Below, one piece after another: positions 29,512 to 39,809 of a DNA stretch of 64,000 bases. Every line of letters begins with the position of its first letter. The first letter of the stretch is position 1. The notes under the pieces were generated by a model, which saw only the letters and a list, made by a program, of their open reading frames with translations, did not search any database and was not told the origin of the DNA. The translations under genes and the position numbers were made by a program. The DNA is from Nitratireductor sp. (GTDB lineage Bacteria > Pseudomonadota > Alphaproteobacteria > Rhizobiales > Rhizobiaceae): positions 2,595,987 to 2,659,986 of the forward strand of contig NZ_CP051236.1 of assembly GCF_017794765.1 (NCBI RefSeq). Direction: 5' to 3'.

Positions 29512-29537
29512 ACCGGGCGACCTTTCCGCCGCCCGGT
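29512..29537 (-). other. hairpin between the cyclophilin gene and queA
   Basis: ACCGGGCG and CGCCCGGT form an 8-pair stem around a 10-base loop, just past the cyclophilin stop codon. No T run follows on the minus strand, so this looks like an intercistronic RNA hairpin rather than a full terminator. Confidence 0.5.
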
Positions 29538-29545
29538 ATAAAAAC

Positions 29546-30022
29546 TCAGGCAACGTCCGCCGCGACCCGCATGGAGATGATGGAGTCGGGCTCTGAGACC
29601 GGCTCGCCACGCTTGATCTTGTCGATGCTGTCCATGCCCTCGGTTACCTGCCCCCAGACAGAGTACTGTCGATCAAGCCAGGGTGCCTTGTCGAAGCAAA
29701 TGAAGAACTGGGAGTTGGCGGAGTTCGGATTCTGCGACCGGGCCATCGAACAGGTACCGCGCTCATGGGCCATGTTTGAGAACTCGGCCTTGAGATCCGG
29801 CTTGTCAGATCCGCCCATGCCCGTGCCGGTCGGATCTCCTGTTTGCGCCATGAAACCATCGATGACGCGGTGGAAAACGATGCCATCGTAGAACTTGTCG
29901 CGCGTCAGTTCCTTGATGCGCTTCACATGTTCGGGAGCAACGTCCGGAAAGAGCTGGATGATGACCTTGCCCTTGGTCGTCTCCATCACGATGGTGTTTT
30001 CCGGATCCTTGATATCAGCCAT
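29546..30022 (-). CDS. peptidyl-prolyl cis-trans isomerase, cyclophilin type (cytoplasmic)
   Basis: A 158-residue cyclophilin with no signal peptide ([24 protein letters not shown]). The active-site segments [22 protein letters not shown] and [17 protein letters not shown] are intact, including the catalytic Arg of FHR. It catalyses proline isomerisation during folding. It follows a second, exported cyclophilin by 28 bases, so the pair supplies both compartments. Confidence 0.95.
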   Translation of the reverse strand: MADIKDPENTIVMETTKGKVIIQLFPDVAPEHVKRIKELTRDKFYDGIVFHRVIDGFMAQTGDPTGTGMGGSDKPDLKAEFSNMAHERGTCSMARSQNPNSANSQFFICFDKAPWLDRQYSVWGQVTEGMDSIDKIKRGEPVSEPDSIISMRVAADVA

Positions 30023-30050
30023 TCTTAAACCTTTTCTATTGTCGATGCGC

Positions 30051-30641
30051 TTAATTCGCGTCGTCGCCTGCCATGCGTGCGCTCAGAATCCTGTCCGGGT
30101 TCTGCACCATACCGTTCTGCGCCGCGTCGCCCTTCTTTATCGCATCGACCAGTTCCATGCCCGATTCGACCTCACCGATCACCGTGTATTGTCCGTTCAG
30201 GTGCTCCGCAGGCGCAAACATAATGAAAAACTGAGAATTGGCGGAATTTGGATCCTGAGACCGCGCCATTCCGACGGTGCCGCGCGTGAATGCTGCCTCA
30301 GAGAACTCCGCCGGCAAATTTGGCTTGTCCGAACCACCGGTACCGACGAGCCGGGCATCAAAGCCGTCCTCGACATCGCCGTACTGAACATCACCCGTCT
30401 GCGCCATGAACCCGTCGATCACCCGATGGAAAGCGACATTGTCATAGGCCCCTTCCTCGACAAGGGCCTTGACCTGCTCAACGTGCTTCGGCGCAAGATC
30501 TGGCCGCAATGCGATGGTCACCTCACCGTTCCTGAGCTTTAAAATCATCGTATTCTCCGGCTCGGCGGCTGAAGCCATGCCGAGGCCGGCAATAAGGGCA
30601 CCGACCACGAGCGCAGACGAAGCGAGCTTGCGAAGCTGCAT
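30051..30641 (-). CDS. peptidyl-prolyl cis-trans isomerase, cyclophilin type (exported)
   Basis: A 196-residue cyclophilin with a signal peptide (MQLRKLASSALVVGALIAGLGMASA, then AEPENTMILKL). The catalytic segment [18 protein letters not shown] and [20 protein letters not shown] are conserved. It has a 10-residue insertion (DVEDGFDARLVGTGG) relative to the cytoplasmic copy. It is likely a periplasmic folding catalyst. It is 18 bases after coaD and in the same direction. Confidence 0.94.
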   Translation of the reverse strand: MQLRKLASSALVVGALIAGLGMASAAEPENTMILKLRNGEVTIALRPDLAPKHVEQVKALVEEGAYDNVAFHRVIDGFMAQTGDVQYGDVEDGFDARLVGTGGSDKPNLPAEFSEAAFTRGTVGMARSQDPNSANSQFFIMFAPAEHLNGQYTVIGEVESGMELVDAIKKGDAAQNGMVQNPDRILSARMAGDDAN

Positions 30642-30659
30642 AAAACTCTCCTTTTGGTT

Positions 30660-31160
30660 TCAGGCGGGGAATTTGGCCTTAAGCGCTGCCAGTACCACGG
30701 AAGGCACGAATGGCGCGATGTCTCCACCCATGGAAGCGATCTGACGGACAAGTGTGGCGGTAATGGTGCGCACGGACGGGCTGGCCGGCAAAAAAACCGT
30801 TTGCAGGTCCGGCGCCATGGTCTCGTTCATGCCGGCCATTTGCATCTCGTAGTCCAGATCCGTGCCGTCGCGCAGACCGCGGATCATGATCGAGGCACCC
30901 TGTGTGCGCGCGGCGTCGATCACCAGTTTGTCAAACGCCACGACCTCGATCCGCCCGGCGTCTTGACCCAATTCGGCCACCGCAGAACGCTCAATCAGCG
31001 AAACGCGCTCTTCGTAGCTGAAAAGCGGCTTTTTGCCCGGATGAACGCCGATCCCGACGACCACTTTGTCGGCCACAGTCAACGCACCCTTGAGCACATC
31101 GAGGTGGCCGTTTGTGAGAGGGTCGAATGACCCCGCATAGAAAGCTGTTCGCTCGGTCAT
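30660..31160 (-). CDS. coaD: phosphopantetheine adenylyltransferase
   Basis: A 166-residue CoaD, which adenylates 4'-phosphopantetheine in coenzyme A synthesis. The nucleotidyltransferase motif [16 protein letters not shown] (TxGH type), [11 protein letters not shown], the ISSxxIR-like [22 protein letters not shown] and the C-terminal [25 protein letters not shown] are present. It starts a minus-strand run coaD-ppi-ppi-queA-tgt downstream of gyrA, a common rhizobial order. Confidence 0.97.
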   Translation of the reverse strand: MTERTAFYAGSFDPLTNGHLDVLKGALTVADKVVVGIGVHPGKKPLFSYEERVSLIERSAVAELGQDAGRIEVVAFDKLVIDAARTQGASIMIRGLRDGTDLDYEMQMAGMNETMAPDLQTVFLPASPSVRTITATLVRQIASMGGDIAPFVPSVVLAALKAKFPA

Positions 31161-31389
31161 GGCGTGCTTGTATCCATCTTAGCAGGCGTTGGCAATTCGC
31201 CAATCGCGCCTCTTGGGCTCGAGCCAGAACCACTTCGGCGGAAAAAGATGAACCACGCCTGAACGCCTCATTCAACAGCGGTTTGAACCAAATCGGCTAG
31301 TCAGGTCACCAATGCCTGCAGGGGCGCCGCGTTGAAGAATGAAACCAAATCGCGGCTCTCTACGTTAATAGACCAAAAGGAGACAAGCC

Positions 31390-31524
31390 ATGCTGATCTT
31401 TACGCTCGCTGCCGCAATGACCGTCGCGATGCTGATTGCCACCGTCGTCGGTCTCCATGAAGAAGCCAGCCGCATCAAGCTGGAGAATCGCGTCCGCAGC
31501 TCTGCCAACCGTCGCTTTCATTAA
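31390..31524 (+). CDS. small hydrophobic protein, 44 residues
   Basis: A short open frame, MLIFTLAAAMTVAMLIATVV, then a charged tail GLHEEASRIKLENRVRSSANRR. It predicts one membrane helix (residues 2-22) with a cytoplasmic basic tail. A good ribosome-binding site, AAGGAGA, lies about seven bases upstream. It is on the strand opposite to gyrA and coaD in a gap of about 400 bases. No family is recognised; it is supported only by the ribosome-binding site, the hydrophobic pattern and the free space. Confidence 0.5.
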   Translation: MLIFTLAAAMTVAMLIATVVGLHEEASRIKLENRVRSSANRRFH

Positions 31525-31570
31525 ACCCGAAGCGAGGCGGTGAAAAAGTCTGAGTTGGTACCGCAGCCGA

Positions 31571-34357
31571 TCACTCTGCAGCACCATCTCCCTGTTCCGT
31601 AACCACTTCGCTCTCTACGGCTTCATCGCCTGTTGAAATTTCATCTTCGGTCTGCGTGTCCGAAATGCGCTCTACCGAAACCACCTTCTCGTCCTTTGCG
31701 GTATTGAAGATGGTAACACCCTTTGTGGCTCGGCTGGCAATACGTATTCCGTTCACCGGAACCCGGATAACCTGCCCGGCATTGGAAACCAGCATGATCT
31801 GATCGTCCTCCTCCACCGGGAATGCGGCAACCAAGGGGCCGATTTCATCGGTTTTGCTGACATCCGTGGCTCGAATGCCCTTGCCGCCTCGACCGGTCAC
31901 CCTGAAATCATAACTTGAAGAACGTTTTCCGTAACCGAATTCGCTGACGGTCAAAACCATCTGTTCGCGAGCTTTCAGTTCCTCATAGCGTTCGGGCGAA
32001 AGGCTCTCTTCCTCTCCCAGTTCCTCATTGGTGAGAGCAACTTCTTCCTCATCCCCGTTCGCCTGCCTGCGTTCTGCCGCTGCCTGCTTCAGATAGGCGG
32101 CACGTGCGGCAGGGCTTGCTTCGACGTGGGAAAGTATCGCCATGGAGATTACGCGGTCGCCCTCTGCCAGATTGATGCCGCGCACGCCGATCGAATTGCG
32201 GCCTGCAAAGACGCGCACATCCGAGACACAGAAGCGGATGCACTGGCCCGAAGCTGCGGTCAGCAACACGTCATCATCCTCTGTACAGGTGTAGACACCG
32301 AGGATCTCGTCATTTGGATCGTCCAGCTTCATCGCAATCTTGCCGTTGCGATTGACCTGTACGAAATCTGAAAGCTTGTTGCGGCGCACCGTTCCCCGGG
32401 TGGTGGCGAACATGACGTCAAGCGCGCCCCAGCTTTCCTCGTCTTCAGGCAGCGGCATGATCGTCGTGATGCTTTCGCCCTCCTCCAGCGGCAGCATGTT
32501 GCGCAGAAACTTGCCGACGGATTGCGGCGTTCCGACCGGGAGGCGCCAGACCTTTTCCTTATAGACGATACCGCGCGAGGAGAAGAACAGAATGGGTGTG
32601 TGCGTGTTGGCGACAAACAGCCGCGTGACGAAATCCTCGTCCTTGGTCGACATGCCCGAACGGCCCTTGCCGCCCCGCGCCTGCGCCCGGTAGATCGATA
32701 GAGGCACGCGCTTGATATAACCTTTGCGGGTGACGGTGACCACCATGTCCTCGCGCTGGATCAGGTCCTCATCGTCGAGGTCTGCTCCACCTTCGGTGAT
32801 TTCGGTCCGGCGAGGTGTGCCGAATTCGTCCCGTACGGCAATGAGTTCGTCTTTGACGATCTGCTGAATACGGGCGCGCGATGCCAGAATTTCCAGGTAA
32901 TCGCTGATTTCTGCACCGATCTGGTTCAACTCGTCGGCGATTTCATCGCGACCGAGTGCTGTCAACCGCTGCAGACGCAGTTCGAGGATCGCGCGGGCCT
33001 GCTCCTCGGAAAGATTGTAGGTGCCATCCTCGTTGATCCGATGCCGCGGATCGTCGATCAGAAGGATCAGGGCTTCCACGTCAGCCGCGGGCCAACGACG
33101 CTCCATCAATTGCTCGCGCGCCGTCTGCGGATCCGGCGCATGGCGGATAAGCTTGATCACCTCGTCGATATTGGCGACAGCGATGGCAAGACCGACCAGC
33201 ACATGCGCGCGGTCGCGCGCCTTGCGCAGCAGGTATTTGGTGCGGCGGCTGACGACGTCTTCGCGGAAATGGACAAAGGCCTTCAAGAGATCGAGCAGGT
33301 TCATCTGCTCAGGCTTACCGCCATTCAGCGCAACCATGTTCGCACCGAATGAAGTTTGCAGCGGCGTGAACCGATAAAGCTGGTTCAGCACGACATCGGC
33401 AACTGCATCGCGCTTCAACTCGACCACGACCCGATAGCCCTGGCGGTCGCTCTCGTCACGGATATCGGAGATACCCTCGATGCGCTTGTCGCGCACCAGT
33501 TCAGCCATCTTCTCGATCATCGAGGCCTTGTTGACCTGATAGGGTATTTCCGAGATCACGATGGCTTCACGATCGTTGCGCGCCGGCTCGATGGCCACCT
33601 TGCCGCGCATCATGATGGAGCCGCGGCCGGTTTCATAGGCACTGCGGATTCCGGACCGTCCGAGGATAAGGCCCCCGGTGGGGAAATCCGGCCCCGGAAT
33701 CAGCTCCTGCAGTTCAGGCAGACTGATCGCCGGATTGTCGATCATGGCCACGCAGCCATTGATGACTTCCGACAGATTGTGCGGCGGAATGTTGGTCGCC
33801 ATGCCAACCGCGATGCCACCGGAACCATTGACCAGAAGGTTCGGATAACGGGCCGGAAGCACTTTAGGTTCACTGCCGGACCCGTCATAGGTGTCCTGGA
33901 AGTCGACCGTTTCCTTGTCGATATCCTCGAGAAGCTCGTGGGCGCCCTTTGTCAACCGGGACTCGGTATAGCGCATCGCCGCCGGCGGATCGCCATCGAT
34001 GGAACCGAAATTGCCCTGACCGTCGATCAGTGGCAGGCGCATGGACCAATGCTGCGCCATACGCACAAGCGCATCGTAGATCGCCGCATCTCCGTGAGGA
34101 TGGTATTTACCCATCACATCGGCGACAGGACGTGCCGACTTCACATATTTGCGGTTCCAGTGATAGCCGCTTTCGTGCGAGGCGTAGAGAATGCGCCGGT
34201 GCACCGGTTTCAAACCGTCGCGCACATCCGGGAGTGCGCGGCTCACGATGACGCTCATCGCGTAATCGAGATAGGAGCGCTGCATCTCCTCGATGATGGA
34301 AATCGGCTCGATATCGTCGGGCTCGCCCGGTCCGGTCGGCGTTGTCTGGTCAGTCAA
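31571..34357 (-). CDS. gyrA: DNA gyrase subunit A
   Basis: A 928-residue GyrA. The catalytic Tyr130 lies in [10 protein letters not shown]. The quinolone-resistance region reads [16 protein letters not shown]: Ala91 stands where E. coli has Ser83, and Asp95 matches Asp87. The GyrA box QARGGKG and the C-terminal beta-pinwheel DNA-wrapping repeats (for example [12 protein letters not shown]) are present, with a long acidic tail. With GyrB (not in the window) it introduces negative supercoils. The start at 34357 is the first ATG of the frame. Confidence 0.98.
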   Translation of the reverse strand: MTDQTTPTGPGEPDDIEPISIIEEMQRSYLDYAMSVIVSRALPDVRDGLKPVHRRILYASHESGYHWNRKYVKSARPVADVMGKYHPHGDAAIYDALVRMAQHWSMRLPLIDGQGNFGSIDGDPPAAMRYTESRLTKGAHELLEDIDKETVDFQDTYDGSGSEPKVLPARYPNLLVNGSGGIAVGMATNIPPHNLSEVINGCVAMIDNPAISLPELQELIPGPDFPTGGLILGRSGIRSAYETGRGSIMMRGKVAIEPARNDREAIVISEIPYQVNKASMIEKMAELVRDKRIEGISDIRDESDRQGYRVVVELKRDAVADVVLNQLYRFTPLQTSFGANMVALNGGKPEQMNLLDLLKAFVHFREDVVSRRTKYLLRKARDRAHVLVGLAIAVANIDEVIKLIRHAPDPQTAREQLMERRWPAADVEALILLIDDPRHRINEDGTYNLSEEQARAILELRLQRLTALGRDEIADELNQIGAEISDYLEILASRARIQQIVKDELIAVRDEFGTPRRTEITEGGADLDDEDLIQREDMVVTVTRKGYIKRVPLSIYRAQARGGKGRSGMSTKDEDFVTRLFVANTHTPILFFSSRGIVYKEKVWRLPVGTPQSVGKFLRNMLPLEEGESITTIMPLPEDEESWGALDVMFATTRGTVRRNKLSDFVQVNRNGKIAMKLDDPNDEILGVYTCTEDDDVLLTAASGQCIRFCVSDVRVFAGRNSIGVRGINLAEGDRVISMAILSHVEASPAARAAYLKQAAAERRQANGDEEEVALTNEELGEEESLSPERYEELKAREQMVLTVSEFGYGKRSSSYDFRVTGRGGKGIRATDVSKTDEIGPLVAAFPVEEDDQIMLVSNAGQVIRVPVNGIRIASRATKGVTIFNTAKDEKVVSVERISDTQTEDEISTGDEAVESEVVTEQGDGAAE

Positions 34358-34588
34358 ATCGGATCACACACAAAATAAGGAATCACTGACTTCTTATATA
34401 TGAAACGCCATTGATTCTCCAATCGGAGCAGAGATTGGCGCAAAGGAAATCCAACGCAATTTCAGATGCATATGGCAGGTCTGTGAATGGAGGCACCGAC
34501 AAATCGCCGCAGTCAGGCGCCTGGAGGTGGCAATCAGGGCTTTTCCGAACCCTCCTGGCTGGGCTAGACAGTCACAAGGGAGGACCCC
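34358..34588. other. intergenic region gyrA/marC
   Basis: A divergent 231-base gap that must contain the promoters of gyrA and marC. It begins AT-rich next to gyrA. I see no convincing operator, RNA gene or repeat in it. Confidence 0.4.
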
Positions 34589-35221
34589 ATGTCAGGTTAC
34601 GAGACCTTGTTCAACGCGTTCGTCACATTGCTCGTGACCGTGGACCCACCAGGTCTTGCGCCACTCTTTCTTGCGCTGACGGTCGGCATGAACCGTTCAG
34701 AGCGCAATCAGGTCGCCGTCCGCGCCGCAATCATCGGCTTCGCCGTTCTTGCGCTCTTCGGCGTGGCTGGCAGCGCCATACTTTCCGTTTTCGGCATCAC
34801 ACTTCCGGCGTTCCGCGTGGCCGGCGGTCTGCTTCTCTTCTTCATAGCGTTCGAGATGATTTTTGAACGCCGCCAGGAGCGCCACGAAAAAAGCGCCGAA
34901 CGCGCCATCACCCGGGACATGATCCGAAATATTGCGGCATTTCCGCTGGCAATCCCCCTGATCGCCGGCCCCGGAGCGATTTCTGCCACCGTGCTTCTCT
35001 CCGGATCCTTCAGCGGCCTCACCGGAACCGCTACATTGCTGGCAATTCTTCTCACTACGATCGCCATTACCTACGCTGTGTTCACACTTGCAGAGCGCGT
35101 GGACCGCTTCCTCGGCGAGACAGGACGATCGATCCTGACAAGACTTCTGGGCGTGATACTTGCAGCTCTGGCCGTGCAGTTCGTCGCGGACGGCGCAAAG
35201 GCCCTGTTCCATGCGCCATAA
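34589..35221 (+). CDS. MarC family integral membrane protein
   Basis: A 210-residue protein with six predicted membrane segments and the MarC/UPF0056 pattern: the N-terminal FVTLLVTVDPPGLAPLFLALTVGMNRSERNQVAVRAA, AFRVAGGLLLFFIAFEMIF and AFPLAIPLIAGPGAISATVLLS. The family was once linked to multiple antibiotic resistance, but this has not held up and its role is unknown. The ATG follows GGGAGGA. lexA follows about 100 bases downstream, but with its own SOS boxes. Confidence 0.93.
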   Translation: MSGYETLFNAFVTLLVTVDPPGLAPLFLALTVGMNRSERNQVAVRAAIIGFAVLALFGVAGSAILSVFGITLPAFRVAGGLLLFFIAFEMIFERRQERHEKSAERAITRDMIRNIAAFPLAIPLIAGPGAISATVLLSGSFSGLTGTATLLAILLTTIAITYAVFTLAERVDRFLGETGRSILTRLLGVILAALAVQFVADGAKALFHAP

Positions 35222-35255
35222 CGCAAGAAATCGAAAGAAAATGCCGGGAGTTGCG

Positions 35256-35270
35256 GAACACAACTGGAAC
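35256..35270. promoter_or_regulatory. LexA (SOS) box upstream of lexA
   Basis: GAAC-ACAACTG-GAAC, which is GTTC-N7-GTTC on the other strand, an exact match to the alphaproteobacterial LexA consensus. It lies 50 bases before the lexA start and supports autoregulation. Confidence 0.88.
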
Positions 35271-35281
35271 ATATAGAGTAT

Positions 35282-35296
35282 GTTCTGGTTTTGTTT
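35282..35296. promoter_or_regulatory. second, imperfect LexA box
   Basis: GTTC-TGGTTTT-GTTT differs from the alphaproteobacterial LexA consensus GTTC-N7-GTTC in one base. It is 12 bases after the first box and 24 bases before the lexA start, in the opposite orientation to the first box. Confidence 0.55.
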
Positions 35297-35319
35297 TTAA
35301 CTGATTCTCGGTGGCTACC

Positions 35320-36039
35320 ATGCTGACCCGCAAGCAGCACGAACTTCTCCTGTTCATTCATGAGCGCTTGAAGGAGACCGGAATTCCACCATCCTTCGAC
35401 GAAATGAAGGAGGCGCTGGACCTTGCGTCCAAGTCGGGCATCCACCGGTTGATCACCGCCCTGGAAGAACGCGGCTTTATCCGCCGCCTTCCTAATCGCG
35501 CCCGTGCGCTCGAGGTGTTGCGCCTGCCCGATTCGATTGCGCCGGGCCTGAATGCCGGCGCACGCAGGTTTTCGCCGAGCGTCATTGAAGGCAGCCTCGG
35601 CAAAGCGCCACCATCCCAGCCCAAGCCGGCAGCCAGCAATGACGACTCTCTTGCCGGTGTCGTTTCGGTGCCGGTCATGGGGCGCATCGCTGCGGGTGTT
35701 CCGATCGATGCCATCCAGCACCAGACCCATTCCATCGCCGTCCCTCCGGACATGCTGAGCGGTGGTGACCACTATGCGCTGGAGGTCAAGGGCGATTCGA
35801 TGATCGAGGCAGGCATCTTCGACGGCGACACCGTCATCATCCGCGAAACCCAGACTGCCAACCCCGGCGAGATCGTGGTTGCCCTTGTGGATCAGGAAGA
35901 AGCAACCCTGAAGCGCTTTCGGCGGAAGGGAGCGTCGATCGCCCTCGAGGCTGCCAATCCGGCATATGAAACACGGATATTCGGTCCTGACCGGGTCAAG
36001 GTTCAAGGGCGTCTGGTTGGCTTGATGCGCCGTTATTGA
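35320..36039 (+). CDS. lexA: SOS repressor LexA
   Basis: A 239-residue LexA, the repressor of the DNA-damage response. The N-terminal winged helix ([33 protein letters not shown]) is followed by the autocleavage domain, with the scissile Ala125-Gly126 in [10 protein letters not shown] and the Ser160 (KGDSMIEAG) and Lys198 ([10 protein letters not shown]) catalytic dyad. The ATG at 35320 fits homologues; a GTG nine bases earlier is in frame but less likely. Two GTTC-type boxes lie just upstream. Confidence 0.97.
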   Translation: MLTRKQHELLLFIHERLKETGIPPSFDEMKEALDLASKSGIHRLITALEERGFIRRLPNRARALEVLRLPDSIAPGLNAGARRFSPSVIEGSLGKAPPSQPKPAASNDDSLAGVVSVPVMGRIAAGVPIDAIQHQTHSIAVPPDMLSGGDHYALEVKGDSMIEAGIFDGDTVIIRETQTANPGEIVVALVDQEEATLKRFRRKGASIALEAANPAYETRIFGPDRVKVQGRLVGLMRRY

Positions 36040-36147
36040 CCTGCGGCGGAGAGGCATTTTTCCTCTCGCACATGGCTTCCTGAAACGTGAGTGTGGCCTG
36101 AAGCTTGAATGTGGAAGGAAGCCCGGGGTGTTGCCGATGCCTGCAGG

Positions 36148-37656
36148 TCAGGACGGGTTTTCTCGAAACAGTTCCTGCAACACATTCGGCAGCGTTTCAG
36201 GCAGGTCTTCGGCGATCAGACCGCGCCCGAGTGACCGACCGCATTCTGCGTGAATCCAGACGCCCGCGCATGCCGCTTCAAAAGCCGGCATCGCTTGAGC
36301 CATAAGGCTTGCGATTATCCCCGACAGTACATCGCCCGATCCGGCCGTTGCCAAGTGTGGCGTGGCGTTGACATTGATCGCCGCTCGCCCGTCGGGTGCC
36401 GCCACAATCGTATCAGGTCCCTTGAGCACAAGGGTCGCCCCGGATCGCACGGCCGCCTCCCGTGTTCGCTGCAGTTTCGAAGTTTCTGTTCCGTCGTGAA
36501 GATCGGGAAAAAGCCGGACGAATTCTCCCTCATGCGGGGTGAGAACAACCTTGCCGGCGGAAGCCCTGATCATGCCAAAAAACACATCCTGCATGCCGCC
36601 AAAGGCCGTGAGTGCGTCGGCATCGAAGACCAATCCGCTTGCGTCATTCGCCTTGTCGAGAAGAGCGCGTGCGAAACTGCGCGTTCGTCCCCCTGTGCCG
36701 GCGCCTGGCCCGAGAACGGTCCCGGTGGGTCCCCGGTCGACAAAAAAGGCCCGCAACTCGCTTACGGTGTCGGCTTTGCGCAGCATGATCGACGTCAAAT
36801 GCATCGCATGAACCGAAAGCGCGTTGGCGGGCGAAAGAACCGTTACGGCCCCTGCCCCTGCGCGCGCCGCTGCCCGCGCAGCAAGTCGCGCCGCCCCTGT
36901 CGAGGTGGCCCCGCCAGAAATCACGGCCACATGACCGCGCGAATATTTGTGAGCGCTGACGCGAAGTTTCGGCAAGGCTTCCCGCCACAAAGCAGGCTGG
37001 TTTTCCCAAAGTGCCTGACCAACAGTATCAAGCGCGCTGTCTGCAATGCCTATATCCGCAACAACGAGATCACCGCACATTTGCCGCCCCGGCACGAGCA
37101 GATGTCCGGGCTTTTTGCGAAAGAAGGTGACGGTCAGATCCGCCGACAAGGCCGCGCCAAGTGGCTTTCCTGTCAATCCGCAAACACCTGAGGGCAGATC
37201 GATGGCGACCACAGCAAGCCCGCTGCTGCTTACCTTTCCGATGATCCCGGCCTCCATTTCTTCCAGGGGACGCGTCAGACCTGCGCCGAACAACGCATCC
37301 ACCACAAGCCACCCTCGACTGGCTTCGAAAGCCGCCAATGGCTCCGGTTTAACCGGACAATCCATAAGTGCGATCGCGGCATCGCTGCCCGAGGCCGATT
37401 CGGCGTTGGCAAAAACGCGAACGCTCAGGCCTCGTTCTGTCAGGAGGCGCGCAACCACATAGCCGTCACCCCCATTGTTACCCGGGCCGCACAGGACGAG
37501 AAAGCCCTCCGCATCAGCATGACGAGCAAGGATTTCATCCACCACCGCCGCCCCCGCATTCTTCATGAGGCCATATCCGTCAAGCGCCCCCGCAGCGATC
37601 GCAGCGCGATCCACCCTGCGCATCTCTTCAGGCGTTAAAATCTCTAATTGCATCAC
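36148..37656 (-). CDS. nnrDE: bifunctional NAD(P)H-hydrate epimerase / ADP-dependent dehydratase
   Basis: A 502-residue fusion that repairs hydrated NAD(P)H. The N-terminal epimerase domain (YjeF_N; LCGPGNNGGDGYVVARLL at about 55-72, VAIDLPSGVCG) interconverts the R and S forms. The C-terminal dehydratase domain (carbohydrate-kinase-like; VTVLSPANALSVHAMHLTSIM, VLTPHEGEFVRLFPD and the GSGDVLSGIIASLMAQ motif) removes water using ADP. It is transcribed away from glnB, with a 278-base gap upstream. Confidence 0.96.
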   Translation of the reverse strand: MMQLEILTPEEMRRVDRAAIAAGALDGYGLMKNAGAAVVDEILARHADAEGFLVLCGPGNNGGDGYVVARLLTERGLSVRVFANAESASGSDAAIALMDCPVKPEPLAAFEASRGWLVVDALFGAGLTRPLEEMEAGIIGKVSSSGLAVVAIDLPSGVCGLTGKPLGAALSADLTVTFFRKKPGHLLVPGRQMCGDLVVADIGIADSALDTVGQALWENQPALWREALPKLRVSAHKYSRGHVAVISGGATSTGAARLAARAAARAGAGAVTVLSPANALSVHAMHLTSIMLRKADTVSELRAFFVDRGPTGTVLGPGAGTGGRTRSFARALLDKANDASGLVFDADALTAFGGMQDVFFGMIRASAGKVVLTPHEGEFVRLFPDLHDGTETSKLQRTREAAVRSGATLVLKGPDTIVAAPDGRAAINVNATPHLATAGSGDVLSGIIASLMAQAMPAFEAACAGVWIHAECGRSLGRGLIAEDLPETLPNVLQELFRENPS

Positions 37657-37787
37657 ATATTGCCGCTTTCTTCAGCGCATTGCATATTTTTTAAGCAGCC
37701 GCCAAACTGTACAGCGCACCGCATGTGTCCCTTGGTGCTTTTCAGAGGCACAGCACGCGATGTTTCGCTGCCTGAAAACCCGTGTGA

Positions 37788-38273
<486 letters not shown>

Positions 38274-38290
38274 TCCGCAATTATTCTCTT

Positions 38291-38309
38291 TCCCGGAACA
38301 CCTCCGGGA
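38291..38309 (+). other. hairpin in the glnB-glnA gap
   Basis: TCCCGGA and TCCGGGA form a perfect 7-pair stem with a 5-base loop (ACACC). No T run follows. It may modulate the ratio of glnB to glnA message by processing or partial termination. Confidence 0.5.
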
Positions 38310-38345
38310 TCATCAGGCAAGACCATCGCAAATAGGAAGGCGAAT

Positions 38346-39755
38346 ATGACCACTGCACAAGACATCATGAAGCAGATCAAGGAAAACGACGTGAAGTTTG
38401 TCGATCTGCGCTTCACGGATCCCAAAGGCAAGCTGCAGCACGTCACCATGGATGTCTCCGCCGTGGATGAGGACATGTTCGCCGACGGCGTTATGTTCGA
38501 CGGCTCGTCCATCGCCGGCTGGAAAGCCATCAATGAGTCCGACATGGTATTGATGCCGGAAACCGATACGGCCCATATGGACCCGTTCTTCGCCCAGTCG
38601 ACCATGGCGATCTTCTGCGACATCCTCGACCCGATTTCGGGTGAGGCCTACAACCGCGACCCACGCGGAACGGCGAAGAAGGCAGAGGCCTTCCTGAAGT
38701 CGGAGGGGCTTGGCGACACCGTTTACATCGGCCCGGAGCCGGAGTTTTTCATCTTCGACGATGTGAAGTACAAGGCCGATCCGTACAACACCGGCTTCAA
38801 GCTCGACTCGAGCGAACTGCCAAGCAACGACGATGCCGAGTATGAGACAGGCAATCTTGGCCATCGTCCGCGCGTCAAGGGTGGTTATTTCCCGGTTCCT
38901 CCAATCGACTCGGCTCAGGACATGCGCTCGGAGATGCTGACGGTTCTCTCCGAGATGGGCGTGATCGTCGAAAAGCATCACCACGAGGTCGGCGCTGCCC
39001 AGCATGAGCTGGGCATCAAGTTCGAGACGTTGCTGAAGAGCGCGGACAGCGTTCAGAAGTTCAAATATGGCGTCCATCAGGTTGCCAACGCCTACGGCAA
39101 AACAGCCACTTTTATGCCGAAGCCCATCTATGGCGACAACGGCTCGGGCATGCATGTGCACCAGTCGATCTGGAAGGAAGGCAAGCCGACCTTCGCTGGC
39201 AACGAATATGCAGGCCTGTCGGAAAACTGCCTGTTCTATATCGGCGGCATCATCAAGCACGCCAAGGCTATCAACGCTTTCACCAACCCGATCACCAACT
39301 CTTACAAGCGTCTGGTTCCGGGTTTTGAAGCCCCGGTCTTGCTCGCCTACTCGGCCCGCAACCGCTCCGCTTCATGCCGCATTCCGTTTGGATCCTCACC
39401 AAAAGCCAAGCGCGTCGAGGTCCGCTTCCCCGACCCGGGCGCAAACCCTTATCTCGCCTTTGCAGCCATGCTGATGGCCGGCATCGACGGCATCAAGAAC
39501 AAGATCCATCCCGGCCAGGCCATGGACAAGGATCTCTATGACCTGCCGCCGAAGGAGTTGAAGAAGGTCCCGACCGTCTGTGGCTCGCTGCGCGAAGCGT
39601 TGATGAGCCTCGACAAGGACCGTGGCTTCCTGAAAGCAGGCGGTGTGTTCGACGACGATCAGATCGATGCCTATATCGAACTGAAGATGGCGGAAGTGTT
39701 GCGTTATGAGATGACGCCGCACCCGGTCGAGTTCGAAATGTATTACTCGGTCTAA
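38346..39755 (+). CDS. glnA: glutamine synthetase type I
   Basis: A 469-residue dodecameric GSI-beta enzyme that makes glutamine from glutamate and ammonia. [18 protein letters not shown], the catalytic [22 protein letters not shown], the ATP-binding [12 protein letters not shown] and NRSASCRIP are present. The adenylylation Tyr398 is in [11 protein letters not shown], so it is under GlnE control. It is in an operon with glnB and ends in a strong terminator. Confidence 0.98.
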   Translation: MTTAQDIMKQIKENDVKFVDLRFTDPKGKLQHVTMDVSAVDEDMFADGVMFDGSSIAGWKAINESDMVLMPETDTAHMDPFFAQSTMAIFCDILDPISGEAYNRDPRGTAKKAEAFLKSEGLGDTVYIGPEPEFFIFDDVKYKADPYNTGFKLDSSELPSNDDAEYETGNLGHRPRVKGGYFPVPPIDSAQDMRSEMLTVLSEMGVIVEKHHHEVGAAQHELGIKFETLLKSADSVQKFKYGVHQVANAYGKTATFMPKPIYGDNGSGMHVHQSIWKEGKPTFAGNEYAGLSENCLFYIGGIIKHAKAINAFTNPITNSYKRLVPGFEAPVLLAYSARNRSASCRIPFGSSPKAKRVEVRFPDPGANPYLAFAAMLMAGIDGIKNKIHPGQAMDKDLYDLPPKELKKVPTVCGSLREALMSLDKDRGFLKAGGVFDDDQIDAYIELKMAEVLRYEMTPHPVEFEMYYSV

Positions 39756-39779
39756 TCGCTCCTCCCAAGGCGATTCCAG

Positions 39780-39809
39780 GGCTCCGTCCACGGACGGAGC
39801 CTTTTTTTT
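39780..39809 (+). terminator. Rho-independent terminator of glnA
   Basis: GGCTCCGTC and GACGGAGCC form a 9-pair stem around the loop CACG, followed by eight T. It starts 25 bases after the glnA stop codon. The last T is the first base of the stop codon of the convergent gene. Confidence 0.93.

Noticed and set aside
36049..36067. Terminator after lexA
   Set aside because: GAGAGG-CATTTTT-CCTCTC is only six pairs and has no T run after it, so I do not call it.
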